A stretch of 64,000 nucleotides of DNA from Mycobacterium sp. PSTR-4-N (GCF_022348085.1 NZ_JAKRFN010000001.1:496001-560000); one strand, 5' to 3'. Positions 36,453 through 45,665 are shown, counted from the first letter of the stretch. Numbers and translations: made by a program. Notes: generated from the letters alone by a model not told the origin.

Positions 36453-38207
36453 ATGATTCAAGAACACCGCTACGACGTCGTCATCGTCGGTGCCGGCGGC
36501 GCCGGCATGCGGGCCGCCGTCGAGGCCGGCCCGCGCGTGCGCACCGCCGTGCTGACCAAGCTGTACCCGACGCGCTCGCACACCGGCGCGGCCCAGGGCG
36601 GCATGTGCGCCGCTCTGGCCAACGTCGAAGAGGACAACTGGGAGTGGCACACCTTCGACACCGTCAAGGGCGGCGACTACCTCGCCGACCAGGACGCCGT
36701 CGAGATCATGGCCAAAGAGGCCATCGACGCGGTGCTCGACCTCGAGAAGATGGGGATGCCGTTCAACCGCACCCCCGAGGGCCGCATCGACCAGCGCCGT
36801 TTCGGTGGACACACCCGCGACCACGGCAAAGCCCCCGTGCGGCGGGCCTGCTACGCCGCCGACCGCACCGGCCACATGATCCTGCAGACGCTGTATCAAA
36901 ACTGCGTCAAACACGACGTGGAGTTCTTCAACGAGTTCTACGCCCTCGACATCGCGATGACCGAGACCCCGTCGGGCCCGGTCGCCACCGGCGTCATCGC
37001 CTACGAACTCGCCACCGGCGACATCCACGTCTTCCACGCCAAGGCGATCGTGTTCGCCACCGGCGGGTCGGGCCGAATGTACAAGACCACCTCCAACGCC
37101 CACACGCTGACCGGTGACGGGCTGGGCATCATCTTCCGCAAGGGACTTCCCTTGGAGGACATGGAGTTCCACCAGTTCCACCCGACAGGTCTGGCCGGTC
37201 TGGGCATCCTGATCTCCGAGGCCGTGCGCGGCGAGGGCGGCCGACTGCTCAACGGCGAAGGCGAACGGTTCATGGAGCGCTACGCGCCCACGATCGTGGA
37301 CCTGGCACCGCGCGACATCGTCGCCCGCTCGATGGTGCTCGAGGTGCTCGAGGGCCGCGGCGCCGGACCGAACAAGGACTACGTCTACATCGACGTGCGT
37401 CACCTCGGCGAGGACGTCCTCGAGGCCAAGCTGCCCGACATCACCGAGTTCGCCCGCACCTACCTCGGCGTCGACCCGGTCAAGGAACTGGTGCCCGTCT
37501 ACCCGACCTGTCACTACGTCATGGGCGGCATCCCGACCACCGTGAACGGCCAGGTGCTCTCGGACAACACCACCGTCGTCCCGGGTCTGTACGCCGCCGG
37601 TGAATGCGCGTGTGTGTCCGTGCACGGCGCCAACCGGCTGGGCACCAACTCGCTGCTCGACATCAACGTGTTCGGCCGCCGTGCCGGCATCGCCGCCGCG
37701 AATTACGCACTCGGACACGACTTCGTCGACCTGCCCGAGAAGCCAGCCGACATGGTGGTCGGCTGGGTCGGCGACATCCTCTCCGAACACGGCAACGAGC
37801 GCGTCGCCGAGATCCGCGGGGCGCTGCAGCAGTCGATGGACAACAACGCGGCGGTGTTCCGCACCGAGGAGACGCTCAAGCAGGCGCTCACCGACATCCA
37901 CGCGCTCAAGGAGCGCTACGCCCGAATCACCGTGCAGGACAAGGGCAAGCGCTACAACAGCGATCTGCTCGAGGCCATCGAGCTGGGCTTCCTGCTGGAG
38001 CTGGCGGAAGTCACCGTGGTCGGTGCGCTCAACCGCAAGGAGTCCCGCGGCGGCCATGCCCGCGAGGACTACCCGAACCGCGACGACACCAACTACATGC
38101 GTCACACCATGGCCTACAAGGACGGATCGGACCTGCTGAGCGACATCCGGCTGGACTACAAGCCGGTGGTGCAGACGCGGTACGAGCCGATGGAACGGAA
38201 GTACTGA
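36453..38207 (+). CDS. sdhA: succinate dehydrogenase flavoprotein subunit SdhA
   Basis: 584 residues. FAD-binding VIVGAGGAGMRAA at the N-terminus, the covalent-FAD region SHTGAAQGGM near residue 45, substrate motif GGHTRDHGKAPVRRA with catalytic Arg near 120, HPTG near 245 and RLGTNSLLD near 395 are all in place. It oxidises succinate to fumarate in the TCA cycle. Good spacing (13 bases) after sdhD with GGGAGC upstream of the ATG. Confidence 0.97.
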   Translation: MIQEHRYDVVIVGAGGAGMRAAVEAGPRVRTAVLTKLYPTRSHTGAAQGGMCAALANVEEDNWEWHTFDTVKGGDYLADQDAVEIMAKEAIDAVLDLEKMGMPFNRTPEGRIDQRRFGGHTRDHGKAPVRRACYAADRTGHMILQTLYQNCVKHDVEFFNEFYALDIAMTETPSGPVATGVIAYELATGDIHVFHAKAIVFATGGSGRMYKTTSNAHTLTGDGLGIIFRKGLPLEDMEFHQFHPTGLAGLGILISEAVRGEGGRLLNGEGERFMERYAPTIVDLAPRDIVARSMVLEVLEGRGAGPNKDYVYIDVRHLGEDVLEAKLPDITEFARTYLGVDPVKELVPVYPTCHYVMGGIPTTVNGQVLSDNTTVVPGLYAAGECACVSVHGANRLGTNSLLDINVFGRRAGIAAANYALGHDFVDLPEKPADMVVGWVGDILSEHGNERVAEIRGALQQSMDNNAAVFRTEETLKQALTDIHALKERYARITVQDKGKRYNSDLLEAIELGFLLELAEVTVVGALNRKESRGGHAREDYPNRDDTNYMRHTMAYKDGSDLLSDIRLDYKPVVQTRYEPMERKY

Positions 38208-38211
38208 TCAC

Positions 38212-38982
38212 ATGAGCGCGCCTGTTCTGGACAAGCAAGACACTCCCCCCGTGCCCGAGGGTGCGGTGATGGTGACGCTGAAGATCGCCCGGTTCAACCC
38301 CGAGTCACCCGATGACGCCGGCTGGCAGAGCTTTCGGGTGCCGTGCCTGCCGAGCGACCGGCTGCTGAACCTGCTGCACTACGTGAAGTGGTACCTCGAC
38401 GGGACGTTGACGTTCCGCCGGTCCTGCGCGCACGGCGTGTGCGGGTCGGACGCCATGCGCATCAACGGCGTGAATCGGTTGGCGTGCAAGGTGCTGATGC
38501 GCGACATGCTGCCGAAGAACCCCGACAAGCAGCTGACCATCACGATCGAGCCGATCCGCGGGCTGCCCGTGGAGAAGGACCTCGTCGTCGACATGGAGCC
38601 GTTCTTCGACGCCTACCGCGCGATCAAGCCGTATCTGATCACGTCGGGCAATCAGCCCACCCGGGAACGGATTCAGAGCCAGACCGACCGCGCCCGCTAT
38701 GACGACACCACCAAGTGCATCCTCTGTGCGTGCTGCACCACGAGCTGCCCGGTGTACTGGAGCGAGGGCTCGTACTTCGGCCCTGCGGCGATCGTCAACG
38801 CCCACCGGTTCATCTTCGACAGCCGCGACGAAGGTGCGGCCGAGCGGCTGGACATCCTCAACGACGTCGACGGGGTGTGGCGGTGCCGCACGACGTTCAA
38901 CTGCACCGAGGCCTGCCCGCGCGGCATCGAGGTGACCAAGGCGATCCAGGAGGTCAAGCGGGCGTTGATGTTCGCCCGCTGA
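38212..38982 (+). CDS. sdhB: succinate dehydrogenase iron-sulfur subunit SdhB
   Basis: 256 residues. Cysteine clusters for three Fe-S centres: SCAHGVCGSDAM plus a later Cys for [2Fe-2S] (near 70-90), CILCACCTTSC near 167 and CTEACPRG near 230 for the [4Fe-4S] and [3Fe-4S] centres. It carries electrons from SdhA to quinone. Four bases separate it from sdhA. The last 29 bases overlap the convergent transporter gene. Confidence 0.96.
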   Translation: MSAPVLDKQDTPPVPEGAVMVTLKIARFNPESPDDAGWQSFRVPCLPSDRLLNLLHYVKWYLDGTLTFRRSCAHGVCGSDAMRINGVNRLACKVLMRDMLPKNPDKQLTITIEPIRGLPVEKDLVVDMEPFFDAYRAIKPYLITSGNQPTRERIQSQTDRARYDDTTKCILCACCTTSCPVYWSEGSYFGPAAIVNAHRFIFDSRDEGAAERLDILNDVDGVWRCRTTFNCTEACPRGIEVTKAIQEVKRALMFAR

Positions 38983-40024
38983 CCTGCTCGTCGTAGTAGC
39001 GCAGGATCACCGCCACCGTCGCGGCCACCGGCACCGCGAGGAACGCCCCGATCACCCCGAAGGTCGAGGCCCCCAGCGTCACCGCGAGCAGCACGATCAC
39101 CGCGTGCAGCTTCATCGACTTCGATTGCAGCCACGGCTGCAGGACGTTTCCCTCGAGCTGCTGCACGGCGACGATGATGCCCAGCACGATCAAGGCGCTG
39201 ACCGGGCCGTTGGCGACCAGCGCGATGAGCACCGCGAGCCCGCCGGCGACGAACGCGCCGACGATCGGCACGAACCCGCCGATGAACGTGATGATCGCCA
39301 GCGCGTAGGCCAGCGGTACGCCGACGACAAGCAGCCCGATGCCGATGAGGACCGCATCGACGAGACTGACCAGCGCCTGTGTTCGGATGAACCCGCCGAG
39401 GGTGGACCAGACGCGCTGCAGGATCTCCGCCAGATGCGGGGCTGCAGGCAGACCCGTGACGCGCCGCAACCACGGGAGGAAGCCGGGCCCGTCTTTGAGG
39501 AAGAAGAACGCCACCACCACCGCGGTGAAGAGCGTGACCAATGCCGAGGTGGCGGCTTCCACACCGGTGAACACACCCGTGGCGATCTTGGTGCTACTGG
39601 AATTCAACGTGTCGTTGATCGCGTCGACCGCCGAATTCAGTTGCGCGTCACTGATGTTCAGCGGCGGGCCGCCCAGCCAGTCACGCACCTGCACGACGCC
39701 GGCGCTCGCCTGCTCGGCCATCTCGCTGACCTGGCTGACGATCGCCGGTGCGATCGCGGCGATGATGCCGGCCACGACGGCGACCGCCGCCACCAGCACC
39801 AGCAGCGCGGCGGCGGCGGCAGGCAACCCCTTGCCGCGCAACCAGCGCACCGGCGGCCACAACACCGTGCAGACGATCAGGGCCAGCGCCACGGGCAGCA
39901 GGATCACCCACGTCTTCCCGATCACCCACGCCAGCACCCACAGCGCCACCGCGACCACCACGAGGCGACCCGCTGCACTCGCCGTCGAGTGAAGATGTCT
40001 GTTGAATACCTCGCCGCGGTCCAC
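38954..40024 (-). CDS. AI-2E family (PerM-like) membrane transporter
   Basis: 356 residues with about eight hydrophobic helices and a soluble loop (residues ~100-150). The signatures FFLKDGP, LIGIGLLVVGVPLAYALA, FIGGFVPIVGAFVAGG and NVLQPWLQSKSMKLHA (short pieces) define the AI-2E/PerM family. Substrates of mycobacterial members are not known. GTG start at 40024 preceded by AGAAGGGGCG. Convergent overlap with sdhB. Confidence 0.87.
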   Translation of the reverse strand: MDRGEVFNRHLHSTASAAGRLVVVAVALWVLAWVIGKTWVILLPVALALIVCTVLWPPVRWLRGKGLPAAAAALLVLVAAVAVVAGIIAAIAPAIVSQVSEMAEQASAGVVQVRDWLGGPPLNISDAQLNSAVDAINDTLNSSSTKIATGVFTGVEAATSALVTLFTAVVVAFFFLKDGPGFLPWLRRVTGLPAAPHLAEILQRVWSTLGGFIRTQALVSLVDAVLIGIGLLVVGVPLAYALAIITFIGGFVPIVGAFVAGGLAVLIALVANGPVSALIVLGIIVAVQQLEGNVLQPWLQSKSMKLHAVIVLLAVTLGASTFGVIGAFLAVPVAATVAVILRYYDEQVSGRTSTPA

Positions 40025-40054
40025 CCGCCCCTTCTACCCACCCAGACGGTGGAT

Positions 40055-40921
40055 TCACCGCCAGCGGCGGGCCAAGAAATCGCGGATCAACGCGGTGACG
40101 GCAGCGAGGTCGCTCTCCAGCAGGAAGTGGCCGCCGTCGCGCAGGTGGATCTCGGCGTCGACGGCGTCGGCGGCGAACGCGCGGGCGCCGTCGGGCCCGA
40201 AGAACGGGTCCTTGTCTCCCCAGACCGCCAGCACCGGCACCGCACTGGTGCGCAGATAGTCGTGTAGCGCGGGATAGAGCCGCGGGTTGCTCGCATAGTC
40301 CTTGAACAGCGCCAGTTGAATCGCGTCGTTGCCGGGACGGGACAGCAGCGCGTAGTCGTGATGCCAGGTGTCCGGGCTGACGACGCTCGGGTCCGGCACT
40401 CCGGCGACGTACTGCATCCGCGTGGCCTCGAACGACAGGAATTCTCGCAGCGCGGCCGCCGTCGCGGGTGTCTGCTCACGCTGGTAGTCCCAGACCGCCG
40501 CCCAGCCCTCGGGGACGAAGCCTGCGTCGTAGCCGTTGCCGTTCTGCGTGATGATCACGGCGATCGCCTGCGGATCGCGCAGTGCCAGCCGCCAGCCCAC
40601 CGGGGCGCCGTAGTCCTGCACGTACATGGCGTAGTTGGTCACCTCCAGCTGGTCGAGCAGGCCGGCGATCAGATCGGTCAGTGCGTCGAAGGTGTAGTCG
40701 ACCTCGTCGGCCGGCGGCGCGTCGGAGTAGCCGAAGCCGAGGTAGTCCGGTGCGATCACGTGGTAGCGGTCGGCCAGTTCGGGCATCAGGTTGCGGAACA
40801 TGAACGAGCTGGTGGGAAAGCCGTGCAGGAGCACGATCACCGGCGCGCCCGGGGTGCCCGCCTCACGGTAGAAGATCTGGCGACCGGCGACGGTGGCGTA
40901 CCGATGGTGGACCACGTTCAC
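40055..40921 (-). CDS. alpha/beta hydrolase, haloalkane dehalogenase / epoxide hydrolase-like
   Basis: 288 residues. HGFPTSSF oxyanion loop near residue 34, nucleophile elbow VQDYGAPVG with an Asp nucleophile near 102, acid Asp in VWGDKDPFFGP near 235 and His in DGGHFLLESD near 263. An Asp nucleophile points to dehalogenase or epoxide hydrolase chemistry rather than esterase. GTG at 40921 was chosen from AGGAG seven bases upstream. Divergent from a CGNR regulator that probably controls it. Confidence 0.87.
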   Translation of the reverse strand: MNVVHHRYATVAGRQIFYREAGTPGAPVIVLLHGFPTSSFMFRNLMPELADRYHVIAPDYLGFGYSDAPPADEVDYTFDALTDLIAGLLDQLEVTNYAMYVQDYGAPVGWRLALRDPQAIAVIITQNGNGYDAGFVPEGWAAVWDYQREQTPATAAALREFLSFEATRMQYVAGVPDPSVVSPDTWHHDYALLSRPGNDAIQLALFKDYASNPRLYPALHDYLRTSAVPVLAVWGDKDPFFGPDGARAFAADAVDAEIHLRDGGHFLLESDLAAVTALIRDFLARRWR

Positions 40922-40948
40922 GATGTAACTCCTAAAATTGTTTTTAAC

Positions 40949-40982
40949 GGTTAGCACCCAGTGAACCGGTCGCGGTGTAACC
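40949..40982. promoter_or_regulatory. candidate operator between hydrolase and CGNR regulator
   Basis: GGTTAGCACC (40949-40958) and GGTGTAACC (40974-40982) are imperfect inverted repeats around ACCGGT in the AT-richer 87-base divergent gap. Confidence 0.35.
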
Positions 40983-41008
40983 TGTCAATAGCATTTAGGA
41001 GGTTAGTC

Positions 41009-41494
41009 ATGGAGTTGCCGGTAGCCGATCCCGCCGACGAGACACTGCTGCTCGACCTGCTCAACACCACTCCGGTCGTCGACGGCGTGCCCAGCGACCT
41101 CCTGACGTCGGGCTGGCTCGCCGAGCGCCAGATCGACGAGCGCGAGCGCGCAGACCTCATCGCCGCTCGACAGGTGCTGCAGGCGGTGGTCCGGGGCGAT
41201 CAGTCCGGGTCGGCGGTGCAGCCGTTTCTCGACGGCGTGGCGCTGCGACCTGTCGTCACCGACGACGGCATCGACTGGCAGCTCGAGGCCGTCGATGCCG
41301 CTGCCCGGGCCGTCATCGCGTGGGACACGCTACGGATCAGCAGTCCAGGGCGCCTGCGGCCGTGCGCCAACACCGAATGCCAGCTGTTCCTGCTCGATCG
41401 CAGCAAGCCCAACACCGCGCGATGGTGCTCGATGGCGATCTGCGGCAACCGGATGAAGGCCCGGCGGCACTACCGGCGGAGCCGAGCGGACTGA
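41009..41494 (+). CDS. CGNR zinc-finger transcriptional regulator (ABATE domain)
   Basis: 161 residues. N-terminal ABATE-type domain (LLDLLNT near residue 12) and a C-terminal CGNR finger: CANTECQLFLLDRSK, RWCSMAICGNRMKARRHYRR, with Cys pairs near 121/126 and 143/148. Family knowledge: such proteins regulate stress or catabolic genes and bind DNA through the CGNR finger. ATG at 41009 has AGGAGG seven bases upstream; the in-frame GTG at 40961 lacks one. Confidence 0.88.
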   Translation: MELPVADPADETLLLDLLNTTPVVDGVPSDLLTSGWLAERQIDERERADLIAARQVLQAVVRGDQSGSAVQPFLDGVALRPVVTDDGIDWQLEAVDAAARAVIAWDTLRISSPGRLRPCANTECQLFLLDRSKPNTARWCSMAICGNRMKARRHYRRSRAD

Positions 41495-41515
41495 CCGTGC
41501 GCGCTCGCTGCCGTT

Positions 41516-41574
41516 GAGCGCGCGCAAAATGCCAGCTGCGGCGGCGCGTCGGTGTACAGACGCGCGCGCTCGCC
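41516..41574 (+). repeat. palindromic dispersed repeat, copy C
   Basis: GAGCGCGCGCAAAATGCCA at the left, GGCGGCGCGTCGGTGTACAG in the middle, ACGCGCGCGCTCGCCGG at the right. Same orientation as copy B and the best match to it. It lies between the CGNR stop and idi. Confidence 0.8.
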
Positions 41575-41607
41575 GGACGGACCCATGCGCTCGCCGGACG
41601 GACCCAT
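41566..41607 (+). repeat. perfect 21-bp tandem duplication before idi
   Basis: GCGCTCGCCGGACGGACCCA plus T occurs twice head to tail (41566-41586 and 41587-41607). The first unit is the right end of repeat copy C, so the duplication extends the repeat towards the idi start at 41629. Confidence 0.85.
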
Positions 41608-41628
41608 CCGGTGCGGGGGTGGTGACGA

Positions 41629-42183
41629 ATGCCGGTCATGGCGCCTTCGCACACTGTTGAACTGGTCGTCCTGGTCGACGACGCCGGCCGGCCCCTCGGC
41701 TCCGCACCGAAGGCCCAGGTGCACCACGAAGCCACACCGCTGCACCTGGCGTTCTCCTGCTACCTCTTCGACCACTCCGGCAACGTCCTGCTGACGCGGC
41801 GGGCCCTGCACAAACGCACCTTCGCCGGCATCTGGACCAATTCCTGCTGCGGCCACCCCGCCCCCGACGAGTCGATGACCGACGCCGTGCACCGCCGAGT
41901 GCGCGAAGAACTGGGCGTCGGTATCGCCGAGCTGACGTGCGTGCTTCCCGACTTCCGCTACTACGCCGTGGCAGCCGACGGCGTCGCCGAGAACGAGCTG
42001 TGCCCGGTCTACTGCGGCCGCGTCGACGGGCCCGTGCGCGCCGACCCGGAGGAAGTCATGGACTACCGGTGGGTGCCGTGGGAAGACGCCCGCACTGCGG
42101 CCGGCCTGGGCTGGGCGATCAGCCCGTGGGCCGCCGAGCAGATCCCGCTGCTCGACAACGCCGGCGTCCCGTCGGGTCGTTAG
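41629..42183 (+). CDS. idi: isopentenyl-diphosphate delta-isomerase, type I
   Basis: 184 residues, Nudix fold. FSCYLFDHSGNVLLTRRA near residue 43, WTNSCCGHP near 66 (metal and catalytic Cys/His), REELGV near 90 in the Nudix helix and ENELCPVY with catalytic Glu near 120. It converts IPP to DMAPP, the primer for the carotenoid genes that follow. ATG at 41629 has GGGGGTGGTGA upstream; a second ATG at 41638 is possible. Its stop overlaps the convergent Rieske gene. Confidence 0.93.
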   Translation: MPVMAPSHTVELVVLVDDAGRPLGSAPKAQVHHEATPLHLAFSCYLFDHSGNVLLTRRALHKRTFAGIWTNSCCGHPAPDESMTDAVHRRVREELGVGIAELTCVLPDFRYYAVAADGVAENELCPVYCGRVDGPVRADPEEVMDYRWVPWEDARTAAGLGWAISPWAAEQIPLLDNAGVPSGR

Positions 42184-43190
42184 TTCCTGGTCTCGAACAG
42201 TCGCTCGGCATAGGCCAGATCGTCGCGCCACAGCCGGGCGGCCGCGCGCCGCATCAGCGGCCGCAACAGTGGACCGGCCACCAGCCCCTTGCCGAAATGG
42301 GGTCGATCCGAATGCGCGATGACGGCCTCCACCACCGCGGTCCTCGGTCGCCCGTCACGGCCCGGGCCCAGCGGTGTCGCGTGGGTCTCGACGACGCTGC
42401 CCTGCCCTTCGCCCTCGATGATCCGCATCGTGACCGTACGCGGGCCGGGTGTGGTGAACTCGGCGATCACCGGGACCCCGAAGCGGCCGATCCGGAACGT
42501 GACGTCGACGACGAACCGGTCCAGCGCGTCGGGCAGATCGTCCTCGGCCGGCGGGGCACTGAGCACCTTGAGCTGGGTGAACGAATACGGGTGGAACCAG
42601 GCGCCGTGCCAGGGATCGAGCCGGTTGGCCACGACGTCGGCCGGCTCGCAGATCCCCTCGAGCCGGGTCACCGCGGCCAGCGCCGGAGCGCCGGGGCGCG
42701 GCATCGGCGGCGGGGTGTCCGACAACGGCGACGTCGCCGGGTCGACCGCGTCGTCGAATCGCACCCAGCACAGCACGCCGTCGTCGTGGGAGGCGTACGG
42801 CTTCCACGTGCCATGCCTGCGCTCCCCGAGCCGCAGGCCGTGCCACGGGCACACCAGCGTGCCGCACTCCACCGGAGCGGTGGCCAGATCGGCGCCCAGA
42901 TGCGGGCAGGCGCGCGGCGCGACCAGCAGCCCGCCGTCGGCCCCACGCCACGCCACGATCTCGCGGCCCGCGACCCTCGTCCCCAGCGCCGCGGTGGTCA
43001 GCGTCGAGCTCTCGGCGAACGCGAACCAGTTGCCGCCCGCCTTGCGCTGGGCACGACGCAGCGCGGCGGTGATCAGCGTGGGACTGGCCTCGGCATAGGT
43101 CGGGGTCTGGCCCGCCCAGTCGAGCGCCGGGAGCAGCTCGAACGGCGAGGCCGCGGCCATCCGTGCGCGCCAGCCCGTCGCGTCGCTCAT
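42180..43190 (-). CDS. Rieske [2Fe-2S] protein of the carotenoid cluster
   Basis: 336 residues. The Rieske motif CPHLGAD near residue 87 and CPWHGLR near 107 binds a [2Fe-2S] cluster. The C-terminal domain resembles DUF5914-type or oxygenase-like ligand domains; the usual mononuclear-iron triad was not recognised. ATG at 43190 overlaps the crtU stop (ATGA), so it is the last gene of the crtE-I-B-U operon. Inferred role: electron transfer or oxygenation in late carotenoid steps, perhaps with CrtU. Confidence 0.82.
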   Translation of the reverse strand: MSDATGWRARMAAASPFELLPALDWAGQTPTYAEASPTLITAALRRAQRKAGGNWFAFAESSTLTTAALGTRVAGREIVAWRGADGGLLVAPRACPHLGADLATAPVECGTLVCPWHGLRLGERRHGTWKPYASHDDGVLCWVRFDDAVDPATSPLSDTPPPMPRPGAPALAAVTRLEGICEPADVVANRLDPWHGAWFHPYSFTQLKVLSAPPAEDDLPDALDRFVVDVTFRIGRFGVPVIAEFTTPGPRTVTMRIIEGEGQGSVVETHATPLGPGRDGRPRTAVVEAVIAHSDRPHFGKGLVAGPLLRPLMRRAAARLWRDDLAYAERLFETRN

Positions 43191-44707
43191 CGGGGTGCTC
43201 CTGCGGTCGCCAGGCGCCTCAGCAGCCCGGAGCGCCCCTGGTTGGGCACCGTGTGCAGCACATGTCCGGCCACTCCGAATCCGCCCAGCAACTCGTTGGC
43301 AGCCGTCCAACCCGTCGTCGCGGCGCGCTCCATCAAGGCGACCGGCAGATCGATGCGAATCCCGTCGCCCGCCAGCATGATTCGCGGATCAGGGGTACGC
43401 ACGGTCGGCCGGTCGGCGAAGTCGCCCGGAGCGAAACGCGGGCAGTCGTCGCGGTGCAGCAGCCGCTCGTCGACAATCGAAGCAGTCACCGTCTCAGGGT
43501 AGAGCTCGTGCATCCGCTCGATCAGCGCGGTGCGCACGGTGTCCAGCGGTTCGTGCACCGAGTAGGCGTGCAGTTCCACGACCGATCCCCCGGTGCGTGC
43601 CGACCAGCGCGCCGCTTCCCGCTCGTAACGCTCCACCACGCTGATGTTGTCGAGCGGTTCGCGACCGCCCGTCCCGACGAACGCGGCGCGATCCGGGCGC
43701 ACCGGCCGATCGAGCCACAACCGCAGCACCACGAACGGCGGCGCCGTGCCCATCGCCGCGACCCGCTCCCGCCACGGCGCATCACCGAGCTCGGGCGACG
43801 CCGCGACGATGCGCTGCAGACCGGCGACGTCGGTGGCGAGAACCACACCGTCGGCGTCGAGGACGTCACCGCCGGTCGTGTGGACCGTCACCCCGTCCCC
43901 TGTCGTCACCGACTCGGCCGTCTTCCCGGTGTGGAACACCACGCCGCGTCCACTCAGATAGGTACGTAACGGATTCCACAGAGCCACGTCGAAATTGGCG
44001 TTCGCGACATCGAAGATGAGGCCCTCGCTCGAGCCCAGGAAGTAGATGTGGAACATCGTCACCAGCTCACCGGCTGACAACGCCTCGGGACGTGCGAAGA
44101 AGCTGCGGGCGAACACCTCGAACGCCAGGTGACGCGCCGCGTCGGGAAAGTTGATGTCGCGCAGGAACGTCTGCGCGTCCTGATCGTCGAGCAGACGGTA
44201 GGTGTCGGGTACCGACACCGCGGCCAGCGGCGCGGCGGCCTTCGCGTCGATGCGCACCAGGTCTCGCACCCGAAAAGTGGGGCTGCGCAACGCGAATGCC
44301 AACGCATTCAGCGGCGGCGTCTGCGGCAGCCCGCGGAACGTGTCCTGCCGGCCGGCGCCGTCGATCAGCGGGTAATCGGCCACCGGCGTCAGCGCCGACA
44401 AGCCCGGATCGGCCCGGCTGAGCAGCGCCCGCAGGTTGTAGTACTGCCGGAAGAAGGCGTGGAAGCCGCGATTCATCCCGGTCTGCGACCCGTCGGCCAG
44501 CGTCTCGTCCCAGCCGCCCACCCGGCCGCCGAGGTAGTCCCGACTCTCGACGACGTCGACGGCGACCCCGCGTTCAGCCAGGCCCGTGGCCGCGGCGAGG
44601 CCGGCGATTCCGCCACCCACCACGACCACGCGGGGTGGGGCGCCGTCCCCCGTGATCGCTGGACGTCCGGGGCGGGCGGGCCAGGTCTGTCGGCGACGGT
44701 CAGTCAC
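43187..44707 (-). CDS. crtU: carotenoid ring desaturase/methyltransferase CrtU (isorenieratene synthase)
   Basis: 506 residues. FAD-binding VVVVGGGIAGLAAATGLAERG (dinucleotide core GGGIAGLAA) near residue 27, GRVGGWDETLADGSQTGMNRGFHAF near 60 and HIYFLGSSEGLIFDV near 230 match CrtU proteins of Streptomyces and Brevibacterium. Family knowledge: CrtU aromatises the beta-rings of carotenoids, giving isorenieratene from beta-carotene. GTG at 44707 was chosen eleven bases after the crtB stop; longer frames upstream lie inside crtB. No lycopene cyclase (crtY) was found in the window, so the substrate must come from a gene elsewhere. Confidence 0.85.
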   Translation of the reverse strand: MTDRRRQTWPARPGRPAITGDGAPPRVVVVGGGIAGLAAATGLAERGVAVDVVESRDYLGGRVGGWDETLADGSQTGMNRGFHAFFRQYYNLRALLSRADPGLSALTPVADYPLIDGAGRQDTFRGLPQTPPLNALAFALRSPTFRVRDLVRIDAKAAAPLAAVSVPDTYRLLDDQDAQTFLRDINFPDAARHLAFEVFARSFFARPEALSAGELVTMFHIYFLGSSEGLIFDVANANFDVALWNPLRTYLSGRGVVFHTGKTAESVTTGDGVTVHTTGGDVLDADGVVLATDVAGLQRIVAASPELGDAPWRERVAAMGTAPPFVVLRLWLDRPVRPDRAAFVGTGGREPLDNISVVERYEREAARWSARTGGSVVELHAYSVHEPLDTVRTALIERMHELYPETVTASIVDERLLHRDDCPRFAPGDFADRPTVRTPDPRIMLAGDGIRIDLPVALMERAATTGWTAANELLGGFGVAGHVLHTVPNQGRSGLLRRLATAGAPR

Positions 44708-44717
44708 GAGCCACCGA

Positions 44718-45665
44718 TCACACGCTCCCGTGCCGCGCGCGGGCCACCCACGACTTGCCCAGCCCGGCCAGCGCGACGACTGCGCGACGCGGCTTGCCCA
44801 CGGTCGCGCGCCGACCGAAGATGTCGAAGTCCGAGGCCTCGATGCGGTCGAGGATCTCCGAGTACAACGTCGCCGCGGCCGCAACGCACGGCCGTGACGC
44901 CGGCGCGAGCTTGCCGATGCCGGGTTCGGCGTCGTCATAGGTCTTGCGGGTGATGGCGTGCTGTTCGGCCAACGCGGCACGCAGCCGAGGTTCGGTGCGC
45001 CGATTGGCCTGGCACCACCGCAGCAGATCCCGGTCCACGCCATGGACGGCGAGCTCGTCGGCGGGCAGGTACACCCGCCCGCGGTGCAGGTCTTCGTCGA
45101 CGTCGCGCAGGAAATTCGTGAGCTGGAACGCCTTGCCCAGCGCCGCGGCGTACGGGGCGGCCTCCTGCCGCGGCACGACAGTGCCCAGGATCGGCAGCAT
45201 CTGCAGCCCGATCACCTCGGCCGACCCGTACATGTACTTCTCGAGGGCGGCGCGGTCCGGATAGTCGGTGACCGTGAGATCCATCCGCATCGAGGCGAGG
45301 AAGTCGTCGAACAGGTCCCACCCGATGTCGTACTTGCGGGCGGTGTGCACCACCGCGGCCAGCACCGGGTCGTCCCCGCACGGCTGGTTCTCGACCAGGG
45401 CGTTGAACAACCGCGTGGACAGCTGCTGCAGCTGCTCGGCGCGTTCGTCGACGGTGCGCGGGTCGTCGAGATCGTCGAGGATGTCGTCGGCGAAGCGCGC
45501 GAAGCCGTACAGCGCGTGCACGGCGGGTCGCTGCCGCGGGGCCAACAGCCGGGTGGCGAGGAAGAACGTCTTGCCGTAGCGGGCGTTCAGGCTGCGACAC
45601 TGCCGGTAGGCGTCACGCAGTGACGGATCGCGGACACCCGCCGCGTCGAGCTCGGTGTGGATCAT
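44718..45665 (-). CDS. crtB: phytoene synthase
   Basis: 315 residues, squalene/phytoene synthase family. The two Asp-rich motifs DDILDD near residue 60 and NFLRDVDED near 185 bind the Mg-diphosphates; YMYGSAEVIGL near 145 is also typical. It condenses two geranylgeranyl diphosphates to phytoene. ATG overlaps the crtI stop (ATGA). Confidence 0.94.
   Translation of the reverse strand: MIHTELDAAGVRDPSLRDAYRQCRSLNARYGKTFFLATRLLAPRQRPAVHALYGFARFADDILDDLDDPRTVDERAEQLQQLSTRLFNALVENQPCGDDPVLAAVVHTARKYDIGWDLFDDFLASMRMDLTVTDYPDRAALEKYMYGSAEVIGLQMLPILGTVVPRQEAAPYAAALGKAFQLTNFLRDVDEDLHRGRVYLPADELAVHGVDRDLLRWCQANRRTEPRLRAALAEQHAITRKTYDDAEPGIGKLAPASRPCVAAAATLYSEILDRIEASDFDIFGRRATVGKPRRAVVALAGLGKSWVARARHGSV

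Noticed and set aside
36312..38105. Long minus-strand frame opposite sdhA, and similar long frames opposite glpD2/lpdA (17209-19017) and lhr (2036-3406)
   Set aside because: They lie wholly within well-identified genes on the other strand, and their composition (His/Val/Gly or Arg-rich) is that of GC-rich shadow frames.
41566..41607. Short tandem repeats as a CRISPR-like array
   Set aside because: Only two adjoining units without spacers and no cas genes.
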